From: Niebla homalea
Taxonomy: Eukaryota > Ascomycota > Lecanoromycetes > Lecanorales > Ramalinaceae
NCBI GenBank assembly: GCA_019925105.1
Contig: JAHGAU010000012.1
Coordinates: forward strand, 930,001-994,000
Direction of reading: 5' to 3'
DNA: 64,000 nucleotides
Shown here: positions 21,798-32,637 of the stretch, piece by piece
Position numbering within the stretch: the first letter of the stretch is position 1
Layout of the letters: each line of letters opens with the position of its first letter
Notes under the pieces: generated by a model
The model's input: only the letters and a program-made list of their open reading frames with translations
Database searches by the model: none
Told to the model about the DNA's origin: nothing
Made by a program: the position numbers and the translations under genes

Positions 21798-23826
21798 ATG
21801 AGCGACGATTCAAATCGTGCTCTTTTGCAGGAGCTCCCTCTACCAGTAAGTCTCGAGCATGGCTCACGTTAGTCACTTTGCACTACATCTCACGCCTCTG
21901 AATCAGCAACCATCCACCCCAAGCCGTGCAGCTCATCCTGTACTTTCTCCGGAACAGCTACGATCGGCACAGAGAACACCTCAAAGCTGTGTGACGAGCG
22001 CTAGCTCCCAGTTTCTTACGCCTCCAATCTCGGACCCTCGAAATTCAAGCCCTCCTCCAAAGCGTGACGCGGAAGATTATCTTGTAGCGAGGTCGAGACA
22101 GCGCCATACTGGCAAACCTAGGTCGATGCACAAGAGACTGCATTCGAGAACAAAAGAGGGATCCGAGGGCAGTGTAGGACCCTCTAGGCCTTTGAGATCT
22201 CGTTCTTCAATACTAGCTTCCTCAAGCAGTCTTCATGATGCTTCTGATTCTCCTGATATAGAAGGTGATACAGAAAGCTCGTTTGCTAGACGTTTCATGC
22301 GTAGCGCAACCTTCTCGGCATCGCTGTTACCAATAGACCGTGAAGCACAAGGTCTCTGGGAGCTTCACCGTGCCCCTACCGGCATCCGGACCACCTTACA
22401 TTCGGAGAGGTCTGCTTCTCCAGCCGCCAAATCCTTGCAAAGACTTAAGCAGGTCGACGAGACGAAAAGCAATACCAATCTTAGACGCTTGTCGGAGAAT
22501 TTTTCCTCCTCTATAAAGAGGCTTCGCTCGCAAACGCTGGACCCTATGAAGAAGGATGCAAATCCTGGCTTGGCTCGTGAGGCGCAACCTTCACGACAAA
22601 GACAACCTGACCAGCGTGAGGAGAATCTTTCCGAGGAATTGACGTCCGACACGTTGCCAAACAGGGTGATGGCACGTAAAATACCCTCAACCATCACCTT
22701 GAGAAGAGCCACCCTTGAATCTACACGCGTTGTAGCAGACGACTCGTCGTCCAACATTGAACCACCAATTAAATCCCCTAGTTCTGGGGGCACTGGCGAT
22801 TCGAAAGCTGCAGGTCCTGAACTGGTTGCATTCCGCTCTCTACCACTGGCAAAGAATGATACCAATAGCCCATCTTCGAGGCGCAGATCTTTGTACGAGG
22901 GACATGAGGTGTTGCAAGCCCAACTTAAAGCAAGTCAGAGTTGCTCCAAAGTTTTTGACCTGGCAAGTGGTTCGAAAGTCACAGCCAAAAAGGCGTCAGC
23001 TGGCGAGGCTCTGACCAGGACCGATGTACACATTGTACCTGGCACTTTCTCTGACGAGGCTGGAACAGTAAAATCCTCCAAGACTTCCAATGGATCACCA
23101 CGGCGCCTCAGCGTCGTCCAAATTGTATCGTGTGACACCGTCAATGCCATAATCTGGAGGGAAGAGGAGAGCCTAAGTAGCAGCTCGTCCACACAAACAC
23201 CCAGTCCCGTCCGCACAGAGCCTGACTCTGGGGAGGCAAGCATCAAGAGTCGGCACCCGGTCAAAGACGATAGCACTTTACCAAGAGACGCGACCGCTGA
23301 CCGCATGGATGTGGACCGGCGGGGGAATAGGAATCTCAGTGGTGAAATCACTATGTTTGAGTGGTCTTGGGGCAAGAACCTTCCATCCTCTCGCATCCAA
23401 TTCAATAGTAACGAACCCCAGCTATTCGACCCCAAGAGCGGTGAGTCCTTCGCCGCACAGTCAGAGTTTCCAGCCGGTCAGCGGCTTTGTGCACGACGGA
23501 AACGTGCCGCCTCACAACGAGACAGTGTCGTGTCTTTTCCACCACTCCTTGACCGTACTTCCACCGCTGACTGGCAGACAACGCCTTTCCTGATATCGCA
23601 GGACTCGGAGACGCATATGTGCGCGCCAAGTGCCGATGTGGATAGAGGAGACCAGGGTGCCGCAGGTCCTTCACGAAGAAAGACTGCGGTGGCACAAGCC
23701 ACGTCTAGTAAAAGTCGACAGAGCGTTGCGGATGCTTCAATGAATGCTACCAACCGTGAGAGGCATGGCTCCTGCATTGGAAGCAGTGCAGGGATAAGGA
23801 TACAGAAACGCTGCAGCATCGTGTAG
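21798..23826 (+). CDS. Unrecognised Ser/Arg-rich protein
   Basis: I do not recognise the family. Two exons are proposed: 21798-21845, encoding MSDDSNRALLQELPLP, and 21907-23826, joined by a 61-nt GTAAGT...CAG intron; 655 aa. A start inside the intron (MAHVSHFAL, at 21859) would also give an open frame and the same length, but the upstream start gives a more typical N-terminus and uses a consensus donor. The protein is mostly disordered, rich in Ser, Arg and Pro. One ordered-looking patch is ARRFMRSATFSASLLPIDRE with GLWELHRAPTG after it (residues ~130-170). A second is RLSVVQIVSCDTVNAIIWRE (residues ~410-430). The protein ends RCSIV, so the last four residues, CSIV, have the form of a prenylation box. 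Confidence 0.75.
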
Positions 23827-24192
23827 ATCCCAATGGTTGCATGGCACTCGAACCTTTGCTTGCGCTTACATCACCAGTTTCGTCAAGGCCAGGCACAATC
23901 TTATTCTTTTCATGCGCTGGTCTCCATTTCAGTGAGGCTCAGACCTGCTCCATTTCCTTTTGATCATTCTGGGTTTCTGCTTTGAGCAAGCATCTGATGC
24001 GAAAGCAAGCACATAGGAGCGTGATCCAGAATATCGTTGCTATGCCCAGGAGCACTACTTCAGCAACACCGAGGCCCAAGACGGTGGTATGTTTTGCCGT
24101 TGGTCGTCATGTTCAATTCTCAATTGGTGTTTTTTTCTTGAAGCACTCAACAGGCAGATGTGAGAAGGGATCTGAATTTGGGGACCACCTTT
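23827..24192. other. Intergenic region left of the inverted-repeat element
   Basis: This is the 3' flank of the 655-aa gene up to the left terminal repeat. No gene was recognised. Confidence 0.5.
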
Positions 24193-24254
24193 TAGCGTCG
24201 TCAAGTTGCTTGGGAATCCTTGGCATTACTTTTTGCGCGTACCCACTCTGGTGG
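24193..24254 (+). repeat. Left terminal inverted repeat of the MITE-like element
   Basis: This arm contains TTGCTTGGGAATCCTTGGCA and CCCACTCTGGTGG. Its reverse complement is found at 24736-24797 with only a few mismatches. Confidence 0.88.
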
Positions 24255-24735
24255 CCTATATTAACTCCAAGAATAACGCATTAACCATGGAGCTATTAAT
24301 TGGGATAAGTATATATATATTAAGGAATCGATCTATGTAAGTTTTATATATTTAAACTCAATATATATTAAGTAGGAATAAAGGGATAAAATCTGTTAAC
24401 GGACAGATTCCGTTCTGAATTCGTAAACTTAAAATAGACTTTTTTTTAATACCCGTCATTATTATATTATAGTTGAAGATATAGGTAAAACTTAACACAA
24501 TATATATTATGAACTCAAGGAGTCATTTGCGACCGATGTCATGGTTCCAAGGTGGCCTTGCTCCCATGCTCGGCCTACTTGCCCCATGAGGACTAGCTCC
24601 CGGGGGGTCTTGGCGCACACACCTTACTTGCATCCACCACCTGTATCATAGCAACCTCCATAGCTACTATTCATTCATTACTAGGACCTACTCCAGTACC
24701 CTGACAACCGATAACTTAAATATTAAAAGGGTATA

Positions 24736-24797
24736 CCACCAGAGTGGGTGCGCGCGAAAAATAATGCCAAGGATTCCCAAGCAACTTCACCACGCTA
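24736..24797 (-). repeat. Right terminal inverted repeat of the MITE-like element
   Basis: This arm starts CCACCAGAGTGGG on the plus strand and holds TGCCAAGGATTCCCAAGCAA, the reverse complement of the left arm. Confidence 0.88.
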
Positions 24798-24936
24798 ATT
24801 CTACTTAGCAACCTAACACAAAATAACGCCCCATGTCCGTCCAGGAATGACTGAGTGCAAAGGGTCGTGGCTCGGCCAAACCCGGGAGTGACTACAGATG
24901 TAGGCGCGGTAGGGTACGAAGCCGATGACGACTAGG

Positions 24937-26763
24937 CTAAGCATTGCATTCAGCCAGGGTATCGACAACCTTGTTCTGCACCTGTCGGAGGTACCGCTGA
25001 AGGCACACAGTCTTGTCAAAAGGCAAAGGATCTTGCCAGTACCAGTCCAAGCTTTTCTCAAGGCAGCAACGGACTGCGTTCGCATATTTTCTTCCAGTGT
25101 GCAACCTGAGTTCGCCTTGGCCTCCTCTTTCCATGCAATTTCTGATCAGGTTTGGATCAGAGCGATAGGCCGGCAAGGTTGGTCTTGTGGAGGATCTTTG
25201 CTGGGACATGGCCAGGTTTCTCCAAATCCCAATTTCGAACAGGACCACTCCAAGACTATAGATGTCATATGACGGCTGGAAAGAGTGAGGCCTAGGATCT
25301 CCCAGCTCTAGTGGCTGCCTATATTGCGGATGTCGATAGTGGTCGTCGTCTGGACGAGTCAATGGCTGTTCCGAAAATTCATTTGCCGAGTTTGGTCTTG
25401 CGGTATCGAAACCGAGGAGCCACGGCCGCGTGATGTCGATCTCACCTGTTTTGCTGTCGGGCCAGAAAATAATATTTCTGGGCGAAATGTTCTTGTGTAG
25501 CCATCCGATAGTACTGATTTCAAAGATGGTCGATACAAGAGCTTTGGCTAGTTGGAACCGGTCGCCCAGGTCTGGTAGGTCTCTCGCTTTGCGCTCCTTG
25601 GTTATCAGATCATGGAGCGAGACGTGTCGCTGGTGGGGCTGGACATGATCTGGTAGACGAAACGCATAGCCCGTGAAGTTCTTGCTTTCATTGACATATC
25701 CGACACAATGCAGAATCGATAGATCGAGCGATCGAAGGTCACTATTCAATATTCGCGTCAAATTCTCAGTCCGTCGCCTGAAAGCCTCTGGGCAGCTTTT
25801 CCTCCAAGCATCATCCTGGCAAGACCTCCAGTCCACGATGACGTTTTCACCCTTATATGTCGCTAACGCTCGTATCCTCTCGGTGACGAACGGCGTCTGC
25901 TTCCACTCTAGATAAGTCCTGTCAAGCTGCATCTCAGCAGCTTTTGGCTGCGGACCTCCGTCCCAGCCGGCCTGAGATGCCTCAAGCTCTCTTCTCGGAG
26001 GACCCTCCGCACCGTATCGCTCCAGATTCTGGGCTTCGTCAATCACGATTCTTGCACTTGCCAGGGTCTGAATATCTCGATGCTGAAGCAAATCAGCGGC
26101 TTGCTCCACCAGTGCTATCTCAGACGGCTCTTTGGTCGTGAATTGAGTGCGCAGGCTTCGGCGCAAAGAATCCTGATGAAGCTGAGAAGTCATCTTTTCG
26201 AGACTGTCATTTAAATAGCAGAGCTGCTTGATCAGGGCATCCATCCGCGCCCTATCACGAAGGACAAATTTGATCTTCTTATGTACCCCTGACAGACTCC
26301 ATCTGGGCTTCTCTGTGGCAGCTAGGGTGAGGTTCTGGATCATGTCATACTCTGGAAATAGGTCAACGAACGGCAAAGCAGCCCGCATTGAACATGTCGT
26401 GATCTTACCTTTTGAATCCTCTCGTGAAGGCAGGCCGGTGCGGCTTCCGAATCTGTCCATGGTCGCGCTACTTTCCTGCAAGGAATGAATCATGTTGTTG
26501 AATATCATTTCAAACAGGGCCCAAAGGTTCGCATCTCTCGGAGACAGCCTCTCTTGAGACTGCCTGTGCTCCAGTATCACCAGCGAGGCCCAGAGCTCCA
26601 ATCTGTACTTTTCAATCAACAAGCACATTCGAATATCTCTGAAATCTCTTGCAAAATCCCTAATGCCAAGATAAACATCGTAGATCTCCATGACAGCGTC
26701 ATAGCTTTGGATGACCAGCGACATTCCTCCCAGCCCAACGCCTGCCACTGAAAGTGGATCCAT
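24937..26763 (-). CDS. HeLo domain fused to a pseudokinase
   Basis: A single exon of 608 aa, counted from MDPLSVAGVGLGGMSLVIQS, the typical start of a HeLo (prion-inhibition and propagation) domain. An ATG 18 codons upstream is in frame but gives an unlikely N-terminus. Residues ~1-220 are helical and fit HeLo, the membrane-targeting death-effector fold of HET-S and a relative of the four-helix bundle of MLKL. Residues ~290-590 have a kinase fold but lack catalytic residues: the VAIK Lys is absent (VIVDWRS), HRD is replaced by LHKNISPRNIIF (Asp to Asn), and DFG is replaced by LLGFDTARP. YDIYSLGVVLFE keeps the structural Asp of subdomain IX. No glycine loop is visible. The protein is presumably a regulated cell-death or incompatibility effector rather than an enzyme. 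It is transcribed away from the kinase-ankyrin gene. Confidence 0.88.
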   Translation of the reverse strand: MDPLSVAGVGLGGMSLVIQSYDAVMEIYDVYLGIRDFARDFRDIRMCLLIEKYRLELWASLVILEHRQSQERLSPRDANLWALFEMIFNNMIHSLQESSATMDRFGSRTGLPSREDSKGKITTCSMRAALPFVDLFPEYDMIQNLTLAATEKPRWSLSGVHKKIKFVLRDRARMDALIKQLCYLNDSLEKMTSQLHQDSLRRSLRTQFTTKEPSEIALVEQAADLLQHRDIQTLASARIVIDEAQNLERYGAEGPPRRELEASQAGWDGGPQPKAAEMQLDRTYLEWKQTPFVTERIRALATYKGENVIVDWRSCQDDAWRKSCPEAFRRRTENLTRILNSDLRSLDLSILHCVGYVNESKNFTGYAFRLPDHVQPHQRHVSLHDLITKERKARDLPDLGDRFQLAKALVSTIFEISTIGWLHKNISPRNIIFWPDSKTGEIDITRPWLLGFDTARPNSANEFSEQPLTRPDDDHYRHPQYRQPLELGDPRPHSFQPSYDIYSLGVVLFEIGIWRNLAMSQQRSSTRPTLPAYRSDPNLIRNCMERGGQGELRLHTGRKYANAVRCCLEKSLDWYWQDPLPFDKTVCLQRYLRQVQNKVVDTLAECNA

Positions 26764-27695
26764 TCCTGCCACAAGCACTCGTGGACACGAGCGTGTAGAG
26801 ATGACAACAAGCAGCAACTTATAGAGGATGGCTGATGGCTTCTCCTAAATATGCAGGGGATTGTGGCAGAGCCTCAGTTTCAAGACGCCGAAGGTCAGCC
26901 CCGTCGATGGTCGTCCAGGCCCAGCTTGCGCAGCAATCTCAACAAATATTCTTCATCCACGTTGGAACCCCTCTAAATGTCAGCCTTTCGCAATGATGAT
27001 GTCAATTTTCTGCTGTACCTTCACCACCTTCCTGATGCAACGACAGCTGCCTGGCAACAACGCTTTGACCCACGGCGCAACAGTGCCCAAAGTAGACCAA
27101 GAACCTGTACAAATAGAGAACAATGCCGAGGAGATTTACTCATACGATCTCCGGGAGTTCACACACAAAAAAGGACATTGGCTTGGACGAGCTATATTGA
27201 GTCCATGTGTATCGTGGGACGTGAAGACGCCGGAAAACAATCAGATATCAGGCAGGGTACTGTGACGTATTTCCAATGTAGATGACATGAGAATATCGGA
27301 ATCTACCAAGGGGCGAGGGTAGGTGGGGAGGTGATTGGAAGGGGGGGGGGGCCAAAAGCCCGTGCTGCCACCACTGCCATGCATGAGACTATTCAGGCCA
27401 TGCATGAGACTATTCAGGCCAAGCTGGATTTGACTAGCGTGGTGATGGCGTGAGAGGCTGGTCCCCTCGCTTCTTCCGACTTGAAGACCAAAGTGGCAGG
27501 GTCTAGATGTCGGCCGTAGCGAGTCATCAGCCTCGTGCAGAAATTGTCAAACCAGACGCTGGATGCGAAGAGTATGATAAGCGACTGACACCAACCCTAC
27601 TGGAATTGAGCGCAATCTGCTGGTCGTCTTTGCGTGTATGCCACAAGAGTGCTCACATTTCGGACACCGCACAAGACTCACGCAGTCCCATTCTG
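26764..27695. other. Divergent intergenic region between HeLo and kinase genes
   Basis: This 0.9-kb stretch separates the two divergent starts and presumably holds both promoters. It contains an 11-G run (27341-27351) and a 21-bp tandem duplication. An in-frame ATG at 27507 would extend the kinase protein by 63 codons, but that extension has no domain-like character. Confidence 0.6.
27376..27417 (+). repeat. Perfect 21-bp tandem duplication
   Basis: Two identical copies of GCCATGCATGAGACTATTCAG stand head to tail, followed by GCC. They lie 279 bp upstream of the preferred kinase start. Confidence 0.95.
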
Positions 27696-30600
27696 ATGGC
27701 TGAAGAATCGCTCGATTTCTTCGCCTCTGACACCTTTCAAAGCTATAATACCTCCTTTCCCTTTCGAAGTCACCGCAAGAGCTCTATTGTCCCTGGAGCA
27801 ACACTCCACTCCGCTATATTTTCCACGTCTACAACAGTACTTCATGATACTCTGATCTCGTTTCTGTCCTACATCAAAACCTATGATATCCCAATCCTGC
27901 CAGTGACCAAGCCAGACATACGAACCGTACTTGGAGAGGGAGCTTCTTTCCTCGTCAATGGGGCTATCTTACCAAAGAATTATGTGGACCCTTCCACAGG
28001 GCGGAAGTTCCCAAAGGGCACCACTGTGGCCCTTAAACGAGCCAAACTTATCCATGATATGGAAGATCCGGCTGCTGATCGGATTCGCGTCATCTTTAAT
28101 GAGCTTCTAACTATGCACCATGCTCCTCTGGCAGCACACCCGAATATTGTCAACCTGCTGGGCGTCGGCTTTGAGACGGAGGGGCCCAGCGACACTCAGA
28201 ATGCCATGCCTGTATTGATACCGGAATGCGCTGAACTGGGAAACCTTGCGGAAACTTTAGAGACAGCCAGGAAGGAGGATCGTCCATTGCCATTCCATGA
28301 GAAGATGTCTCTGTGCCTTGACGTTGCTCACGGATTGGAGATACTGCACGCCTGTGACATCGTTCATGGAGACGTCAAGGCCGAAAATGTCTTGGTCTTT
28401 GAAAGAGAGGAGTCCGAGGGCCCCCAAGGCTCAGGAAAGTTCAACCTGTTGTGCAAGCTGACGGACTTTGGAGTATCGCGTCTACCGAGCGGCGAGCTTG
28501 TGCTGGGTGGGAGTCGGCCATGGCAGGCTCCTGAATGTCATAGGGGAGCCTATCTGAGAATAGAAGATGCGAAGAGAACTGACATTTACAGCTTCGGAAT
28601 GCTACTTTGGAGGGTCTGCCTTGATGGTGACCCCTTCAAATCACTAGGCGAATTTGAAGGCGAGACTGCTGCTGAGCGAAGAAGAAAGCGCAACGAGCTC
28701 ATTGCGAAAAAGAAGGATAGCGATGCTCTCGTTCAGCACGTTTGCAACTCACTTGCCCTTTCGGACAAGCTTACTCGTGCTCAATTGGAAATGTTGTGTG
28801 AGGTAATCAGCATTACCCTGCTGAAGGATGCTAGCCGGCGTGAGTTGGACATGACGCGCATCATCAGACTCTTGACGCCCGATAATTGGTTTCAGCCACG
28901 GCACGTTCTGCCCCCAGCACGGCTACCTATAGACGTTCGAACCAATCTTCTTGATCTGGAGAAGTGGCATTCGGAGTTTGAGGGCATCAGTCCGGTAGTT
29001 CAATCGTTCATCGTCAAAGGCTACCGAGACTACGCTCTGTCTCCTCAAGATGAATTGCAATCCGATCATGAGGAGAAACGGAGCGCTGCCGCATACCAAC
29101 TAGCAGTCAGCTGTGCCAATGGTTTTGGAGGCAAATTTCACCCAAGCGAGTGTATAAAGTGGCTCACCTTTGCAGCCGAACGTGGCTCTCAACACGCGCA
29201 AGACTCACTGCCAAAGTTTCTGGAGGCTTTCCCCCAAGCGTCCACCCCCTTTCGAAATCCATGGGCCACGAGTGATGACAGCAACTCGACCTTGTGCTCA
29301 TCATGGGCATCTGACTTTGTGCATGGTGTTTCAAAGGCCTCTGATAAAGAAATTACGTCCCGGTCGACAGCTTCAAATGTGACTTTGCTTTCCGCTGCTG
29401 AGGACTGCAACTATACCGTGATGAACGAAATGCTTGCCGATGGTGCTAGGCCGACTGTTTCCGCTGATGGGGTATCGCCTCTACACTTCCTGTCCTCGTG
29501 GGTTCCTACGAGAGCCGAGGAACTAGGACGGAGACTTATAAAGGCTGGTGCTGATCCCAATGCGATTGCTGAACGAGGTTTAACGGTAGGTGGAACGCCG
29601 CTGATGTGGTCTGTGTACGGGGACCATGTCGAGCATTCTTTGATATTGTTGAGGCTTGGGGCGTCCAGCATGGCACCAGCAAATAATGGAGAAGATGCGC
29701 TTGCCTTCGCAGCGAAGCTCCATCTTGCTGACCATCTCCGACTGTTACTTGAGAATACTTGTCCAGCTCATGTCCGTGGACACCTGCGCCGACTGATCGA
29801 GGCAGCAGCCGGAGGTGAGAGCTGCTTCACCCGAATCAACAGGCATGGTAAGGATTGGCAGAGTGCTGCAACGGACACTTTGGAGCTTCTCCAAGGATGG
29901 AACATGCTCTTCACCGAGGCATCAGATTTCAAGGACTTGGTCATCCCCGCCGTCCACAAAGGACTTTTGTTACCTTACGGTCGCATGAATACTGATGTGC
30001 AGATGGAATTTGTGGACCACGCGAAAGTTGAGGCGTCTGAATTGTCCGACATGCTTTGTGAAAGTGTGCTCAACTATAATGAGGGTCTCCTCGTTGCCTT
30101 GCTTGACCGTGGCGCTCCTGTGGACTCGAAATTGGCGCACGGAAAGACATTGCTTCATCTCTGTGCCAAAATTCCTGATCATAGCCTTGCAGCAACAGCC
30201 TTTGCCCCTCGCCTTCTTATAAAGGGAGCAACTCTGGATAGCCCAGATGACAATGGCATCACCCCTTGTAAGTGCAGCCGTTGTCTCCATTTGAAAGCAT
30301 GCTGATGTTGGGCTTTCTTCAGGGATGGACGCTGTTCTAGAACGCAAGTGGGACCTAGCAGATCTTTTAATGAGGGAGGGTGCTGATGCCCAAGCTACCC
30401 ACATTGATGGGCAGAACATCATGGGTGTAAGTAATCTTCTGAGGCCCCACCTCTATTATTAATGTCTCGGCCCCATTGCCAACTCATGAAAGGGGTGGAC
30501 AATCCGAAACCATCGAAGCTTCATGTCGATTAAAGCAATGCTAACTCGGCGTTTTGCGTAGCTCTGCATCAGCGCCATCAACCTTGGGTCAATCAAATTT

Positions 30601-31208
30601 CTCCTGAAATACACGGCCAACAAAGAGCTTTTCCGGAGTGGGTCCTTCATCGTGAATCAAAAGAAGCAGATCAGTGCTCTTCAACTAGCCGCTTCACTCT
30701 CTCTGCCTCGTGCCCACGGTATGAAAATGGAGGTTATGGGCACCTTCTTGACAATTCTGGACAAGTTCGCTCAAGGCTCTGCTCAGCTCGACTTCCGCTC
30801 TGATGGCTTGTTACCAGACGCCTCTGCACTAGACATTGCCGCCGCCAAAGGCAATGTGCACGCTGTCAAAAACCTCGTCAAGAAAGGCGCTCAGCTCCCG
30901 GACGCAAAGCGAGTTTCCGGATGGTCCCAGGCAAGACTATCCACCACTGACGATTTCATGCAGAAGAAGAATATGGAGAGATGCATCCATATTATCCGAA
31001 ACTGGCACAACGATCCCAAAACGACACAGAAGCTCGCAGATGATTGGACGAACCTCAGAACGATTGACGAAAGTAAGGTTGAGTCAAGCTGGCAAAATCT
31101 GGTGAGTCCTCCTCATTCACATAAAACTTATACCAATGTCGTTAGGTATGGATGTACAAAGACCGAAAGGGATTGCGAAAGGAGGAGTCTGGTATCTCGA
31201 GTCTCTAA
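27696..31208 (+). CDS. Protein kinase with Sel1-like and ankyrin regions
   Basis: Four exons: 27696-30267, 30323-30426, 30562-31101 and 31146-31208; 1,092 aa from MAEESLDFFASDTF. The last intron (44 nt) is tentative; without it the frame ends at 31236 instead. The kinase domain (residues ~75-400) keeps the catalytic set: GEGASFLV loop, VALKRAK lysine, FNELLTMHHAP Glu, VHGDVKAENVLVF (HRD as HGD), TDFGVSRL, WQAPE and TDIYSFGMLLWR. A Sel1-like stretch follows (AAYQLAVSCANGFGG, then CIKWLTFAAERGSQHAQ; residues ~465-510). Ankyrin-type repeats run from about residue 565 to the end, for example GVSPLHFL, GTPLMWSVYGD, GKTLLHLCAK and a repeat that spans the first intron (GITPWMDAVLERKWDLADLL). It is a probable signalling kinase whose ankyrins sense or bind a partner. 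The divergent HeLo-pseudokinase gene is an obvious candidate substrate, by inference. Confidence 0.87.
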
Positions 31209-32637
31209 ACGGCAATATTTGGATACTCATGAATAAGGATCTATTGCGCTTTATCACGACTTGGCGTCTAAAGTCCGCAAACTTCGACGAGACGACACCT
31301 GTCACAATGCCTTCTGATTTTGCCCAATGTGCAGACCGTCAAGCCCCCCATGGTCTCGAGAATAGTCATTTGATGTGTGCATTCTCCAATTCAATCCGAT
31401 GCAACAGCTACCTCTCCTGCTTCGCTTTCCCATCCCACCAACCATGGCTGCATTTCATCGACCCATTCCCTGGATCCCGATCAGTCTATGTCATGAACCA
31501 AATCGTCTTCGCGTCATCGATGTCATACTTACCGTTTCTGGGGCTGGAACGAGAGGGGCCAGCTCATCCGGTGTCATTCCATCACGGTGAACCCATCGCG
31601 TACGACATGTCCATTCCCTCCTCATGCATGTGCGCCTCACAGCCGTCAGTCGAAGCGACCACTGACCCTGCTCAGCCGCCCGATGTTCTTCCCTACTCCT
31701 GTGTGTCCAAGGATGTCGAGCCAGACGACCAATGTGTGGCCACCGTCTTGAGAACACGGTTATCACAGCTGCGGATAGCAATTCCGAGAATCGGGAGACT
31801 GGTCTCAGAAGGAAGCGGAATGGCCTCGAGAGAGGAAGGTCGTGCACATGCTCGAGGGGGTATGCGATGAGAGCGATGAGGTAGTATGCTAGATTCATGG
31901 CGACTCGCAGGATATCATTGTGGGTGGGGGGTGGGTTTCTGCAAGCAAAAGAAACAGAGAAAGGAGAGAAAGAGAGGGACTCGATATGTTTAGCTTTTTG
32001 CTACTAAGTTTGATGGTGAAGTGTCAAACGGATCGATCAAGTGTCACGGTTGTGCAACAATGGAAGTCAAGTTTTCATTCGATACTTGAAACGTAACTCA
32101 TTGGAGTAGGAGGCACATAACGTCCTTCCATATTAATAGATGATGTGGTACATCTTGCAAGGTAGGAAGAATTTGGCATGACATCGCCAATACAAAAGAG
32201 CAAGTTGCTCGTGCAATTCAGATGGGAATGTGACTCGACATCGGAAACGTTCGCTCCTGCAATCATAACCTCACAGTTCATCAAACAAACGGAAAGATTG
32301 TCCAAGATAGGACATTGACACATTGCGATGGTGTCACGATAGGGGCAAAGGTGCCAAGCCAGGCACGTGACTATGGTGGCGAGAAAGTGTCGCTATTTTG
32401 GAAACATCGTGGACTGGTCTACTCTATGCACAATAAGAAGATGATCTCATGCGCGGATATCTCGTATGATCGACCTGACTGAGTGTGCTCTAACGCCCTT
32501 GCACTGAGTCTATCGAAGCATCGAAGGCCTCCCAAGCAGATGTCAGCTTTTGGCTGACGACCTCCATGCTAGATGATTTTCGCTATATTCAGTCATCATC
32601 ATAGAAGCTTGAAATGGCTATCATCGACCAAAATCAA
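31209..32637. other. 1.4-kb intergenic region
   Basis: The stretch separates the convergent ends of the kinase-ankyrin and phosphoribosyltransferase genes. It has overlapping open frames on both strands near 31.3-31.9 kb, none with domain-like sequence. I see no supported gene here. Confidence 0.45.

Larger units (their letters stand above)
24193..24797. mobile_element. MITE-like DNA element, 605 bp
   Basis: The element is bounded by two near-identical inverted repeats of about 62 bp (24193-24254 and 24736-24797). TA stands at both outer ends, which fits duplication of a TA target as in Tc1/mariner-type insertions. The interior has no transposase frame. Its left half (about 24290-24500) is very AT-rich with runs of TATATA, while the right half has normal composition. 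The two terminal repeats differ from each other largely by C/T transitions, as expected if repeat-induced point mutation or cytosine deamination has acted. It is therefore a non-autonomous or dead copy. It lies 139 bp beyond the stop codon of the HeLo gene. Confidence 0.8.

Noticed and set aside
26764..27300. 134- and 102-codon frames between the HeLo and kinase genes
   Set aside because: They overlap each other in different frames, lack domain-like sequence and occupy the expected promoter.
31136..31898. Overlapping open frames of 244 codons (plus) and 135 codons (minus) after the kinase gene
   Set aside because: Neither has domain-like sequence. The plus frame begins inside the proposed last intron and exon of the kinase gene. 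The minus frame has a hydrophobic start and a GTAAGT after it, but no convincing second exon.
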